A DNA stretch of 64,000 nucleotides from Acestrorhynchus altus (GCA_034509495.1 CM067503.1:47920274-47984273); one strand, 5' to 3'. Shown: positions 26,530-38,847, counted from the stretch's first letter. Translations and numbers: made by a program. Notes: generated from the sequence alone by a model not told the origin.

Positions 26530-29500
26530 GCCAATTTAGAGTCACCAATTCACCTACCGCACATGAAACCCACGTGAACATGGGGAGAAGATGCAAACTC
26601 CACACAGAAATTTCCCAGCTCGCCCCACCCAGGGATCAAAGCCAAGGTCCTTCTTGCTGTGATGCAACAGCGCTATCCACTGCGCCACCATGCCACCTTT
26701 CTGCATCATCATCATTACTATTATTATTATTATCTAGTACATGAAATAATTCTACACAAACTTACTCATCCATGGAATGAGCTATGTATGTTCATGAACA
26801 TCCATACACTCTTCTTTCCATCTAGTTCTCAAACCCACAATGATCACACCCTCAGACGGAGCGAAACCTACCAGCAAACATCAGCTCAGAGACGTCCGGT
26901 TTGACATGCAGGCAGGTGAAGAGAGGCAATGGAGACTGGGCCTCGCTTATTTTCTCCTGAAGTTCACTTAACTTAGTGTCCATCCTCTGTTTCACACACA
27001 CACACACACAGACACACACTTTTCTATTATGTCTTTTAGAGCTTTTAGAATGAAAGCTTATTTATCTCGAGTAACATTTGTTTGGCAGCTTCATACATAC
27101 AGCAGGTATGAGCGTCTCTCCGATCAGCATTCCGAAGATGTCTGTGAATGTGACGGGTTGTCCGCTAGCCTTTTTGCTCCACAGAGCCTGGACATAGTTG
27201 GTGATGTGTTGGGGCAGGAGGAACCAGAGAGGGTTGCTGCTCACACTCTTCTTCAGCTCCTGGTTGATGTGTTCTGGACCCTTCTTGGGGAACTCTGGGT
27301 GAGAGTACAACGTAGACATATACCTTCGGGGAAAAAGAATGAACTGTGAAAGGAGACTAGGTTCCAGTAATAAAGAACCCCAATAAAGAGATAAATTAAT
27401 GTCCCGGACATTTTGCTGTCGTAAGTGCACTGAACCTGTGGAACGAGGAGGAATGTCAGCGTACCAGGTGGATCCAGAGAGGCCAGCGACGTAAGTGGCA
27501 CAATCCAAAACTCCCGACTCATATAGAGCCTTCATGACCCCTGAGAACCCAACCATCGCTCTGAAGCCACCACCTGATCCTACCACAGCTATCACAGGAA
27601 CCTGCAGAGACACAGGTTGACATTACATCACTTCCTAAACATTAGCTACTTGTTTCTCAGCTGCTCCTTGGGTTCTGACAACATTTCCTTCTGATTGCAT
27701 TATCGTAACTTCACCACAGCTTGGGCGACTGTTCCTATGACTCCTACTGTTGTGTTTGACCAATTTCGTCGGCCTTTTACTTATTTATTTATATTTTATT
27801 GTCAATAAATAAAGTACGGTATCTGCGCAAGGCGGCAGATGAGCTCATTGTCCTGTCCCGAGTCCTTAGTGTCCATTTAGTCTGGGCTTGGTGCCCACAT
27901 AGGGCAGCATTGACACTGTTTGCCAGCCTCACGTTATCTTCACTCCTTGCACACGGCATGCCAGAACTGAAGCTGAACTGCTGGCCTCTGAACCTATTAT
28001 ACAACCCTCACAGGCTCACAGTGTTAAGAGTGCTACTGTTGCTGTCCACAGAAGGTACAGGGTAAATTACCAGGAGAAGGCAAACATTCCTAACTTTAAC
28101 TGGACGTTAAGGTGAAACGTCAGCATTAAAAAAGCTCTTTAAAAGACAGAAGTTATGTTCAAAAGAAGAATAAAACCTTTAAAAAATGGAGCGACCTATA
28201 CTTTATCGGACAGTACTGACATATAGACAAATGGAAGTCCCAGTTTGCTGGTGTGACCTTTCCCAGCGCAGACGATTCATTCTTTCTCTTTATCCGACAG
28301 CACTGTTGTGTTTAAGTCTGCAGATTCATTGCCACTTCCTTGGCTTGCTTGTTTGCCAAGACCCCCATGTGCATACTTTCCTTTGGCATAGGCACTTCCA
28401 GGATCACCTGACCTTATTCAGGTCTGCCTCACTCCCTTGTTCTCCACAAAGTCCAAACACTTCGACATCTCACACTATGGCACAACGCTCTCTTCTCTGT
28501 TCTCTTTTAATCTTCACCTCCATAATGCACAAAAAAACACGATTCTTTAGCCACATCGATTAGAATCCGAGTCAGAATGACTTTTTTAATCCCAGAGCTG
28601 CACACTATTACAGCTGCACCCATCTGTATGAAAAATAAAACAGAACAGAAAGGTGCCAAACAGATAACAAACAGAGCAGAAAAAAGAATCAGCAGAACAC
28701 TTTGAATCAACTCTTACGAAAAAAAAAACACGTACGAAAAAGCCAGTGGTTATGATAATAAATAAATATGTATGTATCAAGGCTTAACTAGCAAGCTGAT
28801 TGGCTCTTTTTGTTGACGGGCAGAGCTTTTGAATCGGTTTAGGGCATTTAAAAGTTATTTAAACAATTTTAAAATACATTTAATTATAAATATTATTTAT
28901 TATTATAGTTATTTTGCACATCAGCCCGGTCAATGCTGCAGTCCTTCAGTTCTCTCATAGGACTGACCGGATTGTTCACAGACATGCTTGACCAGTAATG
29001 ACACAGATGAAAAGGCTACACGTTTTACTGCATGTCTGTAAGTCAATTTTTGCTTAACATTCCTGCCTTGAGCAGCTCGAGATGAGTCACCTCTTTTTCA
29101 TTTTAGTATGATTTATACTTGCTGCAGTGTCTACTAAAACTAATCACAGTCATGAGTACTGAAGTACACCGCATGCCACCCAAACATCTCGCCCTACAGT
29201 GATAAGTCATGTGACTAGTTATCCTATCCCAGTTCTACCAGAAGACTCTGAGAAGGATGCAGAAAATGTTTCACTAAGACCAAAGGTGTACAATTCGAAG
29301 GTCAAAATTCATAAATTAAATTCTTTGGCACGAGATCGTGAGATCATAATCTTGGGTGTTTAACTTGAACCAAGTTGATTATACTTAAAAAAAAAATGAG
29401 CGTCCAGTTTTTGTGCAACAAAAAACAGTGAATATAAAAGGTTTGATCTATTATGTTTATGTTTAAACTAAAAGTTATTAAATATTGACATTTGACTTTA

Positions 29501-32500
29501 TCAGAGCAGCTCTACACGTCAAGGGCAGATTAGACTGCAGACAAAGGCCGGTTAAAAAACCAGAGCTCGGCTTATGGAGGCTTTTACAATCAGACAATGC
29601 TTCTGTAATCAAATACCCAACCTCTTATATAAGCTGGCTGATCTCAGACATCCAGAAATCAGAGCAGATCCTTTACGGATCAGCGTAAGTGCTTCATATT
29701 TACCAAGAACTGCCAAAAATTGCGGAATGGCTTACTGCTCCTGTTAACACTGTCATGTTGATTTGTGCTTTCCTCTTTACTCATCTGTTACTTGATCTCT
29801 CTCTTTCCACTCGGGTTACAATCAGACTTTGGCTTTTAAATCATTGGTGGTGCAGTTATTGACGAGTCCACTGCGGGGTTTTGACATGTACACCACCATC
29901 GCTCTACAGCATCTTCTGGTTGGTATTCAAACTAGTCCAAAGCACAAAGTGTCCGTCAGACTGTTTAATAGGCTTAAAAATTGGTGCTCTAACTTCAAAA
30001 TGTTAGTTAACTAATTCTATTATTTACTGAATTCATCATTTCTTTTTACACAGTAGGGTGACAGAGGTAGGAGATCCTATGGAAACCTTTTTTTAACATA
30101 TTTAAACATATGAACATCTTCCTTTCAACATAAAACTGAAAACTTGTCTTTTAAAAATCATTTTTAAAATGATTAGAAATGCAATTTACATACAGACCCA
30201 CATTTATTACTACTTAAAATGCCAAACGTGTACTTTGGAGGAGGATGTCTTATCTACACCTCAGACATTAATTTGGTTTGCTCTGGATTGTGGACGTGAG
30301 TTCATCATGGATAGATTCAAAGAGCTCGCTGAGCCTTTCAGAGAGAAGCTTGAAGATGCAGACGAGTCAGGGAAGGGATTTTAAAAAGATTTCAGAACAA
30401 TCGGAAATCAAACGCTCAACTGTCCACCAAGTCATATACAACTGAAACAACCGCCAACAGGTCAGGCTGTCCATCTTTCAGTCCACAAGACATGTAAAGA
30501 AGTCTCCAACAATCCTAAAATGTCATCATGGGACTTTCAGTAAGCTCTAGTTGATGTAAAAGTGCAACATCTACTATCAGAAAGAGACCAAAGAAGATGG
30601 ATTTTCATGGGGGTCAAAAAAACAAACAAAACATCAGGGCAAGAATAGAGTTCTCCAAAGAACATCTGGACAAAGAGCAGGACTCCTGGACCAAGGTGCT
30701 TTGGACAGATTTGGTCACAGTAACAGAAGACATGTTCGGCACAAACCAAACACAGCATTTCTGCACAAGAACCTCATGCCAGCTGTGAAACATGGTGGCG
30801 GAGGTGTCACGGGTCGCTTTGCTGCAGGGGTTGGAGATCTCTCCATCGTAGAAACCACTATGAGATCTTGAGGAGAATGTAAAAAGTAATGTCCAAAGAC
30901 TTTGGCTGAAACATCACATGGATGAAATAATTCCGCATGGAGGAGTGGGATCACCTCTCATGGGCATATGGTGTCCTAACTTTTTCGGCCCGGGTAAATT
31001 GCATATTGGGATATCTTTTAAAAGACACTTCTAATGATATCCCCTCCATCTCTCAATATAGTTAGAATGAAGATCAAACGTCCATATGTTTAAATATTTT
31101 AAATATGTAGAAATTTATTTTTGGGGGTGTCGCCATGACGATTTTGAGTGCCTTTGAGAGATGATATATCTGAAAGCTTATTAACGATCTCCTCTCCCAT
31201 CAAGGTCCATCATTAGTCGTTCTGCATGAAGGACTATTGGCCCCTTTGCGTCAAAGCAGGGGACTCTTAGATATTAAGCATCGGTGGGACTCTCTGAGAT
31301 GTCTGTCTTGCACGACTAGGAAAGTATAATCAAAGATACTCGTTTTGAGCCAATTGAATCTGAAACGAAAATATCAATTTAAAGATAAAGTCAACAACAT
31401 TGACAGGAAAGGTCACGGGTAACATACTTCTTGTGGAGAGGAAGGCAGGAAGCAAGGTTTCTCCATGTCTAACAACTTCTTAATGGCCAGCATGACTCTC
31501 TCTCGGCGCCGCTGCCGGTACAGTTTCTCCTTGTCGCACAGAGCCAGGCTGAAACGCAGGTCCATAGCCGAACTGGGAACAGTCACAGATAGACCACATA
31601 CAGGTGAGGTGAGAATTTCCCAACATATTGTTTTATAAAGTGCAGTGCAAGTGTGGTGTGTGTTTGGATGTACCAGTAGATGAGACAGTGGCCTCCTATT
31701 ATGGTTCGCTGGGCTTGACGTGTGACGCTGGATAAATACTACTTATTCAAATGGTGTGGGTTTAGACTACAAGGCCATTGAGGTTGATATATAAGAAATA
31801 ACACACATGTTACTTCGCTTTCACATGAGAACCTGCTCACTAGTTGTGTACCATCACTCACAAGTACCATCTAAATATCTTCCATCATTTGCGTAATTCA
31901 TTACGTTAAAGGCATAGTTCTGTGACAGGTTTTCCCCTGAACTCGAAATGTGGCGAAGGCAATTCAGGCACGCTTGGCATGTGAAGGATGCTTCGTAAAT
32001 TTTGTACTGGAGCTATGAGTGAAATTTCAACTGCCAAAGTCATTGGACGTGACATAAATACTTCATTTATTTAAGTAATTTAAGTATTGAAACACACTGT
32101 ATTTAACCATTGTGTCGTCTAAAGGGTCAAAAATGTCCCGCTGCAGAGAAAACCCCCTTTTTCCAACGTGAAATTTGATTAGATAAGATTGGAAAAGGTG
32201 AGGAATAATTGTTTATATTTCATGCTGTTATAAAATCATTTACGTTATGCGAGTCTCTGCTGCAGCTGTGAAAGCTGGGGGCTGAATTTTAATCCACCTG
32301 AGGGTTTAAAACTCCATTAAGCTCTTTTTTTTTAGGGGTTTAGTGAAGGCGGGTCATTTTTGACCCTTAGGACATGTATCAGTGTGTACGAGTGTATCAG
32401 AATATTAACATCTACTGTGTGGTTAAACGAAAAATGATTAATATCAGATCCTCTTATCGACGAAATCGAGGATACGTCACAGAACACGTCGTCAACAGAG

Positions 32501-35500
32501 GGCGCTGCACAGCGTCAGTGAACGGAAGTGAGAAGATGGCAGCACGTATAGACGACCTGCGAGCGTTTGTCCTGTTTCAGAAGTTTGTTTTTCTCCAAAA
32601 AGCAAACACGAATTGCGTTCCGGGACGGAACCTGTACATTGTTGGTGGAAACGGCCTATGGGTGCTTCAAAACGCCCGACAGGTCAGTGTTGTCGGACTG
32701 GTTAAGGTAACACCCCAGGAAACTTGTCAGCAGTAACACACGTACTGGTCACGTCAATTACTGCCATCACTCAGATTCAAGCATTCCAGAAGTAATGATG
32801 TAGTACTACCACGAGTGCCAACACCAACAGCACGAAGGGGAGTGTAAGGGCATTCCTCCTCCATGTTTAATCAAAGACTACAACATTCCTGCAGAAGATC
32901 AGAATCTCAGAAGGTCTTTAACAACCATGTCACATTTTTTACAATACGTACCACACCTCCAGACTCAGCTCTGTGTACACTTTGGTTGCCTGTCAGAGAG
33001 ACACAGTGGCAGTTAGGATGATGTGATTCCATCACAGTGTAAGCATGACATCACACCCTTTCGAAGACTGCAGTGGTCCACAGGACGAAAGGAGCGAAGG
33101 AAAGAAAGAAAAGGGTTTGTAATGCTCACCTTTCCTATGAGAAACAGCACCGATTCAGTTTCTCCCACTCTGAGCTCGGAAATGTGATACGATGCCGAAC
33201 CCAGTGTTTCATCCATCACGTAATTAGCATCCATCAAAGTCAACTGGAAACATTGCACATGACCAGTATGTGTTAGAAAGTTCCGTTTCACAGTTTTAAA
33301 AGGAGTGGTCACATGAGCACAAGGCAAAAAACTATTCTCATCCACCTCTAGAACATTGTCCTGATTGGGGTCCAGTATGAATTCAAAGTTTTCGTTCCAC
33401 TCTGGATTGACGTCATTGTCTATGTGCCGGGTTCTTTTCCTGCTTTCGGGAGCCGTGGGAATGAAAAGCTCCACGTAGGGGTCTGGCGTGTCCACTGTAA
33501 GCAAAAACAAGCAGTTTCTGTTGGGACAATTTGTCTGAATCTCCAGGGAAACAAAAAAAATATGACATAATAAACACCTCATTTTTGTTGGTCATTTTAT
33601 GATGAAAGTTTGATAAAACACCCACATAACCTTATGTTCTGTGATATTAAACAGACAGACAGGACCTTTATATACTATATTCCATTCAAATCTAACTAAA
33701 TTTAGAGTTAAGAGACACTTAACTTCATTCTTGTCTAGTGAACATGGATTAGTGAAGTGAGGAGAAAACTATAAATCATATTTATCTGTGATTCTTCAAA
33801 TTATTTTACACTTTTGCTTCGTTTACTTTAGTTTTGTCTACAGTTTTAGTTCATAATGTTGTGGCCAATTTTAGAGATGCATATTTTACAGCACCAATAT
33901 CAACTGATATAATTTCAAATGTATTTTTATTTCCAATCGATGTTTTGTTCTTTAAAGCCCCATTTTATTATTCATAAGTGCAGCTCAGCTCATGATCACG
34001 ATATAATGAGCATAATGTGTTCAAACGTTGACGTGGAATTAAATGCATGAAGGATGTTTCATAACTCACACAAATCACCCAAAGCTCCTTTAGTGACACT
34101 TTCTGCCCGCAGCACTTTCACCCTCATTTTGTGGGAGTACTGTTGCTCCACCTTAAAAACAGAAACACAATTCCACAGATGAGGCCAAATCTATTCAAAT
34201 TTACACACCGCAAAAATTCAACATGTCATAAAAACAAAACGCGAGTCTTTAGAGTTTAATTAAGACTTTTTGTATCTAAAAATGTTAATAAACATTACAG
34301 ACGTCCTTGTGTTTTACAGTTTACAGTGCTGGGAAATGGCCTGCGTCACATCACATGACCAGAAATAACATACAATTATAAAACATATCAAATTATCACT
34401 ATATGAATGTGGCGAGTAGCTGAAAATGTTCTTTTCACAGTTTAATGGTGGAAATTCCATCAGCTGTACATAAAATTAGTATGTGTGAACACACACACAC
34501 ACACACACACACACATAACTGTTTGTTATTTTTATTGTTTGTTATTGTCTGTTATTATTAATATATTTCTATTGTCATATTTTTATAGAGATGTGCAGCA
34601 GAATCTGCAGTTTAGAATTAATGAATTAATTCTGATTCTGATTCAGCCTGTTTATGAGGAGACAAAATAATAACATAAAACTTCCCTTTATAAACCCACC
34701 TCTTCCAAACTCCCTCACCCACCCCGTCACTTGGTTTAACCTTAAATTAACATAGATTTTAAGAATTCCTCAAATTCTGCACAACAAACAAACCATAACC
34801 ATTAGAAAAACAAATAAAATAAGCAAATAAAAGCTAAAACATTACATTTATTGTCGTGAATTGAAAAGATCAGACAGCTGAGTCTCTATGAAGAAGGAAA
34901 AAAGGGGCCCGTATAGATTTTGCGACTGTGACTGTATGTGTGACTGTAACTTTTTTCAGGTTTAAGAAAAAGACAACGTCTGTAAGCATTCGAATGAAGG
35001 TGGTGTGGAATTTTTCACTGAATTACAATAAACGGTCTGGTTAAATGCGAAGACATCATGATATAAAGCAATAAAAAGGTCATAAACTGTAGATTTTCCT
35101 GTAATTTTGAACGATCTGTTCATAATGCGGAGGAAGGCACTGTGGTCACGGTATCATAGTATCAGTACTGAAGCCACTAAACCTGCACCAATATCAACTT
35201 TTTGATGTTCAGAGATTTTCATACTGATAAAAATATTCATTTTACTTTCATTTTTTTTGCATAAAGTGCAGCAGCATCCATGCAGGTGGTGCAATGACAG
35301 ATATGAATGGAGAGCATGATTATGAATATGTACAAAAATAGAAAATTCAAAAATAATTTGAATTGTGACGCATAACAGTGCAGAGGGGCCGGTGTCCTAG
35401 ATCTTTCTCACCCTGCCCAGGCGGCGTTTAAGGTAAATGTCCTGACTGGTGGGTAACTGGGAACCATGCCGAGATGGTTCAGCGGGGCTTTCTTATGGCT

Positions 35501-37114
35501 CCTAAGCAAGTAAAGATACTGCTGCACCTTCTTGACCAGGGTGGAGGAGTTCAAAGAGCAGGTGAGATCATTGAAGATGTGGATGCCGACAACCTGCTCT
35601 GCAGTAGAGCCGGATGTGACTTTGGAGGGTTTACATTCTCAGACAAACCCCTCAGACGAACTATGTAGGACAGGGTGTCAAACCAGGTCAGAGACGGGCT
35701 GGTGTGGCTTCAGGTTTTCTTTCTGAATAACCCGCAGAAAAACCTGTTCAACTTAATCAGCCGATTTTCAAACAACTGATCGCAGGAGCTTTCGTTTGGC
35801 TGGATGGAAAACCTGCAGCCACATCCATGTAGGAGGTCTGTGTGAGGATGGAGTCACAGTGTAAAAGACGCTTTGAGAGAGGAGACAGCTGAGGTGAAGA
35901 GTGATGTCCACTGTCAGCTGAGCTTATGTTTCTATTAAAAAAGAAAAACTATTCTATAAAGATATTCTATAAAGATATTCTATAAAGATATTCTATAAAG
36001 TTTATACTATATTGTGTTTAGTTTATCATAAGAACTATATATTCAATATATTTTTACATTTATATTTACAGCATTTAGCAGACGCCCTGAGCGACTTACA
36101 AAAGTGCTTTGCTGTTCATAGTACATCTAGTATGCACTATATTCTATTTTGTATATAGTATCTACTATATCCTGTTTTGTGTATATATAGTATGTAATAT
36201 ACTTTGTTTAGTATTTAGTATGCACTATATTCTATTTAGTATGTACTATGTTCTATTTAGTATTTAGTATGCACTATATTCTATTTAGTATGTACTATAT
36301 TCTATTTTGTATATAGTATGTACTATATTCTGTTTTGTATGTAGTATGTACTATATAATATTTTGTATATAGTATGTACTATATTCTGTTTTGTGTATAT
36401 ATAGTACGTAATATACTTTGTTTAGTATTTAGTATGCACTATATTCTATTTAGTATTACTATATTCTATTTTGTGTATATATAGTATGTACTATATTCTG
36501 TTTTGTATATAGTATGTACTATATTCTATTTAGAATATAGTATGTACTATATTCTGTTTTGTACATAGTATGTACTATATTCTATTTAGTATATAGTATG
36601 TACTATATTCTATTTTGCTCTTTTTTTGCAGTGGAAAATGCAGCAAATGGACTATTTTGTAGACTTTTTTTGTAGAATTTAATAGAGTTTTTCAGTGTGG
36701 TTATAATATTTATGATGTTAGTAGTCTTTTGTGTTTAGTAGTGTTTTGTGTTTGGTTGATTACGTATGTTTGAAGCCGTACGTATGAAGCCACATCATCA
36801 GAAGTGAGAGGCGATTAAGACTGAGCACGGCAGTCAAACACAATCTGAGGATAAGAACTGCGTGCGCCGTGTGGTGACAGAACCGGGTTTTTATAAATGA
36901 CTGTCTATGTTTTAAATGGATTTTTTTTTCATTTTGCTAAAGAACTGAGATGTTCTGATACTTGCCTGTGTGACGGATCGGTTGGACGGTACTAAGCAGG
37001 TTGTCTGTATGATGATATGTTTATTAAACGTTGCCACATTTATTCGAGAAAAAGGGAAAAGAAAGGTTTCTGTGAACTTACAACAATGTACTGGTAAGGG
37101 TCCATGGCAGACAT
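17362..37114 (-). CDS. pla2g4a: Cytosolic phospholipase A2 alpha, complete (17 coding exons, 739 aa)
   Basis: Calcium-recruited lipase that cuts sn-2 arachidonate from phospholipid at ER, Golgi and nuclear membranes. Exons: 37114-37082, 34151-34070, 33494-33346, 33243-33130, 32989-32952, 31572-31428, 27601-27465, 27323-27101, 26986-26872, 24161-24024, 22870-22781, 21222-21160, 21083-20862, 20708-20524, 18927-18738, 17772-17615, 17499-17362; all junctions are GT-AG with phases in register. Residues about 15-125 form the C2 domain (DTPDP calcium loop at 40-44, DAN loop in exon 4). The catalytic lobe has the GSGGGFRA oxyanion patch, nucleophile Ser229 in GLSGS, Arg201 and Asp539 in VVDSGL. The MAPK-type PLSP site is kept (Ser497), but the basic residue before the human Ser727-type site is lost (NPSCYS). 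Human is 749 residues. An alternative exon 2 donor at 34078 would drop three residues. A possible AATAAA lies at 16720-16725. It diverges from PTGS2. Confidence 0.95.
20216..20437 (+). mobile_element. tRNA-derived SINE in PLA2G4A intron 14
   Basis: The head has GGTTCGGGAACCAGCCTTGT and a B-box-like GGTTTGAATCCC. A body with GATAGGGCTGCCCAGTGCTCC follows, then a tail ending in a GGATGGGTTCAATGTGGAGG-type block. It lacks the GCAAGGCACTGAAC segment of the 42110 copy. It is inserted antisense to the gene. Confidence 0.75.
20713..20760. repeat. (GA)n microsatellite forming the PLA2G4A exon 14 pyrimidine tract
   Basis: Pure GA repeat, (CT)n on the gene strand, that ends a few bases before the CTCAG acceptor of exon 14 at 20709. 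The polypyrimidine tract of intron 13 is therefore itself a length-variable repeat. Confidence 0.9.
21330..21560 (+). mobile_element. Non-LTR retrotransposon C-terminal relic in PLA2G4A intron 11
   Basis: Frameshifted patches read YKTVVGPAMMSGLETVAL and, further on, KAREARLRCFGHVK. This is the conserved tail after the polymerase domain in many endonuclease/reverse-transcriptase LINEs. Only this fragment remains and it is interrupted by stops. Confidence 0.65.
23740..23835. repeat. Dispersed repeat shared with 50758-50893
   Basis: Contains GGACAGCCAACG, a G-rich stretch, CCCCAGCTCTGATGCA and TGACAGATGCCTGTG in the same order as the region near 50.8 kb, where the core is duplicated in tandem. 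The family is not recognised. It sits in intron 10 of PLA2G4A. Confidence 0.6.
24815..25560 (+). mobile_element. Tc1/mariner relic in PLA2G4A intron 9
   Basis: Includes the block encoding (V)MWSDKSRFTLLQSEGH, containing the first catalytic Asp region of Tc1 transposases, at about 25343-25395. A NPTENLWDVLE remnant of the C-terminal block follows at about 25502. Numerous stops are present. It is antisense to the host gene. Confidence 0.75.
25787..25838. repeat. (GA)n microsatellite
   Basis: GATA followed by about 45 bases of GA repeat between two Tc1 relics in PLA2G4A intron 9. Confidence 0.9.
25850..26350 (+). mobile_element. Second, different Tc1-like relic in PLA2G4A intron 9
   Basis: A frame from about 25865 retains a helix-turn-helix-like half with VSVSTVQRV (the recognition-helix pattern of Tc1 N-terminal domains). 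Further on are degenerate FFGQKKF and a TWWSQCDR-like remnant of the GGG block. The family differs from the adjacent copy. It is inactive. Confidence 0.65.
26525..26700. repeat. Dispersed fish repeat, fuller copy
   Basis: Starts at GGGCCAATTTAGAGTCACCA after a CA microsatellite (26495-26526). It runs through CATGGGGAGAAGATGCAAAC and CCACACAGAAA to GCGCTATCCACTGCGCCACC. It belongs to the same family as 16200-16375. It is non-coding. Confidence 0.7.
30160..31080 (+). mobile_element. Tc1/mariner relic in PLA2G4A intron 6
   Basis: A nearly full-length but decayed copy. It has an N-terminal patch with KDFRTIGNQTLNCPPSHIQL-like text only in shifted frames, a first catalytic-Asp block (SWTKVLWTDLV at about 30690), then VKHGGGGVTGRFAAGV, and the terminal GGATGGAGGAGTGG-type block. 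The tail near 31070, AATGAAGATCAAACGTCC, is also found at about 1768 and in intron 16 of AK9. It is broken by many frameshifts. Confidence 0.75.
32123..32367. mobile_element. MITE with GGGTCAAAAATG inverted ends, copy 1
   Basis: Starts AGGGTCAAAAATGTCCCGC and ends GGGTCATTTTTGACCCT, so the termini are inverted repeats. It shares its interior (CTGCAGAGAAAA, GATTGGAA, GGGGTTTAGTGAAGGC) with the copy at 51562. It has no coding capacity. Target-site duplication is not clear. It lies in intron 5 of PLA2G4A. Confidence 0.75.
32480..32720. mobile_element. MITE family B, copy 1
   Basis: Contains GGCGCTGCACAGCGTCAGTGAA, GGAAGTGAGAAG and ACGGAACCTGTACATTGTTG, matching in order the copy at 59780-60110. 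The apparent 120-codon open frame across it is a by-product of the repeat and resembles no protein. Confidence 0.5.
35365..35930. mobile_element. LINE-associated dispersed repeat in PLA2G4A intron 1
   Basis: Begins CATAACAGTGCAGAGGGGC. It includes TTCTTGACCAGGGTGGAGGAGTT and a GAAGATGTGGATGCCGACAACCTG segment, a pattern I associate with the 3' region of a common fish non-LTR repeat. A related fragment is at 61797-62060. The family is not named with confidence. Confidence 0.5.
35949..36000. repeat. 13-bp tandem repeat
   Basis: About four copies of ATTCTATAAAGAT, next to a short fragment (36060-36105) with the common fish repeat core GCATTTAGCAGACGC and GAGCGACTTACA. Confidence 0.85.
36105..36615. 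repeat. AT-rich, self-complementary minisatellite in PLA2G4A intron 1
   Basis: About 500 bases built from variants of TATAGTATGTACTATATTCTATTTTG. The core AGTATGTACTA is nearly palindromic, so single strands could fold and the duplex could extrude cruciforms. The unit length varies. Confidence 0.9.
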
Positions 37115-37726
37115 TGTGGCGTTTGAGGTGCAGTGATCAGGACTGACCGTCCTCTTTCCTCATCAAAGGCTGGGTCTTCACCGACAGAGAACTCTTGGGG
37201 AAACAAGAGCACTCATCTGTCCAGGCTGAGGGTTCCTCCTGTTGTTGAGATCAAGGTTATTCCAGCTGGTATAACGTCGACACACTGAAAAACACTTTAA
37301 AAAGTTCATATTACAATCGCAACACCAGGCTTAAGAAACAGCTAAAAATCGTGCGATTCATGTGTTACATAATCGTCTCATAAGGCATGAAGAAAGAAAA
37401 GTGAGAGAAAGACAGAAAGGGGAAGTGTGCAGCTAGAAAACCGAGATAGGGCACATGGTAACAGGATGGTTGTACAAAGCTCCATTTTCACTTCTCTAGT
37501 TCAGACTAAACTCAGCAGACTGTCTGAACTTTAGTGCAGGAACCAACCCTCTCACTTTCTAATCATATTGTTTTGTATTGTGTTACTTTTATTTGCACCT
37601 TTTGTTTGTTCATTTCTATTATAGACTTTCATTTCAACATGGTCTTTGATGTAGTGGGTGAGTGGAACGGTGCTCTTGCACTCAGATTTTCTGAATGAGC
37701 ACTTACAGTACTGAATGAACACCTAA

Positions 37727-38655
37727 CAGACCACCGATCAGACCACCTGAAAGGGGACGTCACAGACCACCTAACAGACCTCCTATCAGAGCACCTAACA
37801 GACCACCTGAAAGACCACCTATCAGAGCACCTAAAAGACCACCTATCAGAGCATCTAAAAGACCACCTAAAGACCACCTATCAGAGCACCTAAAAGATCA
37901 CCTATCAGAGCCCCTAAAAGACCACCTATCAGACCACCTAAAAGACCACTTATTAGATAACCTAAAGACCACCTATCAGAGCACCTAAAAGACCACCTAT
38001 CAGAACATCTAAAACACCACCTGAAGACCACCCATCAGAGCACCTACAAGACCACCTATCAGAGCACCTAAAAAACCTCCTACTAGAGCATCTAAAAGAC
38101 CACCTCTCAGAGCACCTAAAAGACCTCCTACCAGAGCATCTAAAAGACCACCTGTCAGAGCACCTGAAAGACCACCTATCAGACCACCAAAAGACCACCT
38201 ACCAGAGCACCTGAAAGACCAACTATCAGACCACCAAAAGACCACCTGTCAGAGCACCTAAAAGGCCACCTGTCAGACCACCTGTCAGACCACCTACCAG
38301 AGCACCAAAAGACCACCTACCAGAGCACCTTAAAGACCACCTGTCAGAGCACCTATCAGACCACCTACAAGACCACCTGTCAGAGCACCTAAAAGGCCAC
38401 CTGTCAGACCACCAAAAGACCACCTACCAGACCACCAAAAGACCACCTATCAGACCACCTAAAAGACCACCTATCAGAGCATCTAAAAGACCACCTGTCA
38501 GAGCACCTATCAGACCACCTAAAAGACCCTCTATCAGAGCATATAAAAGACCACCTATCAGACCACCTAAAAGACCACCTATCAGACCACCTATCAGAGC
38601 ATCTAAAAGACCTCCTATCAGAGCATCTAAGTGAGCACACCACAGACCACCTAAC
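37727..38655. repeat. 24-bp minisatellite upstream of PLA2G4A coding exon 1
   Basis: About 930 bases of units close to ACCACCTATCAGAGCACCTA plus AAAG, itself two related 12-base halves (CACCTATCAGA and CACCTAAAAGA). Because 24 is a multiple of 3, long open frames run through it on the minus strand (WSFRCSDR-like), but these are repeat artefacts. Confidence 0.95.
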
Positions 38656-38681
38656 ACAACCCAACAGTGCTGTTTACTCAC

Positions 38682-38760
38682 CCGAGCAGCTGCAGGCGAA
38701 GTCCGGCAGCTTTTCTTCTGGACTTCAGATGACCATCATTTGAGGAACAGGAGGAGGTGC
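38682..38760 (-). promoter_or_regulatory. pla2g4a: Candidate non-coding first exon of PLA2G4A
   Basis: On the minus strand this non-repetitive island ends in a strong donor, CTCGG|GTGAGT, at 38682/38681. Mammalian PLA2G4A has a non-coding first exon, so this would fit. It is bounded by the 24-bp satellite on one side and a GT microsatellite on the other. The cap site and the acceptor before the ATG exon (37115 onward) are not determined. Confidence 0.4.
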
Positions 38761-38847
38761 CAGAAGAACCTTTTTAATGTTCAAAACACGCCCCTGATTT
38801 TAAATCCACATGTAGACATCTGGAAAACATCCTCCCAGGAGTACCAG

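Noticed and set aside
27790..28070. 88-codon plus-strand frame and GC-richer block in PLA2G4A intron 6
   Set aside because: No recognisable domain, no splice-supported neighbours. It may be an unknown repeat.
32374..32736. 120-codon plus-strand open frame as a gene within PLA2G4A intron 5
   Set aside because: It coincides with a dispersed repeat (family B) and has no homologous domain.
37727..38655. CRISPR-like regularly repeated array
   Set aside because: Units are directly abutting with no unique spacers, the organism is a vertebrate, and there are no cas genes.
37629..38681. Several long minus-strand open frames (WSFRCSDR and ALIGGLLG repeats) as a repetitive protein
   Set aside because: They are all readings of a 24-bp tandem repeat whose period is a multiple of three. 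No start context, splice partner or domain.
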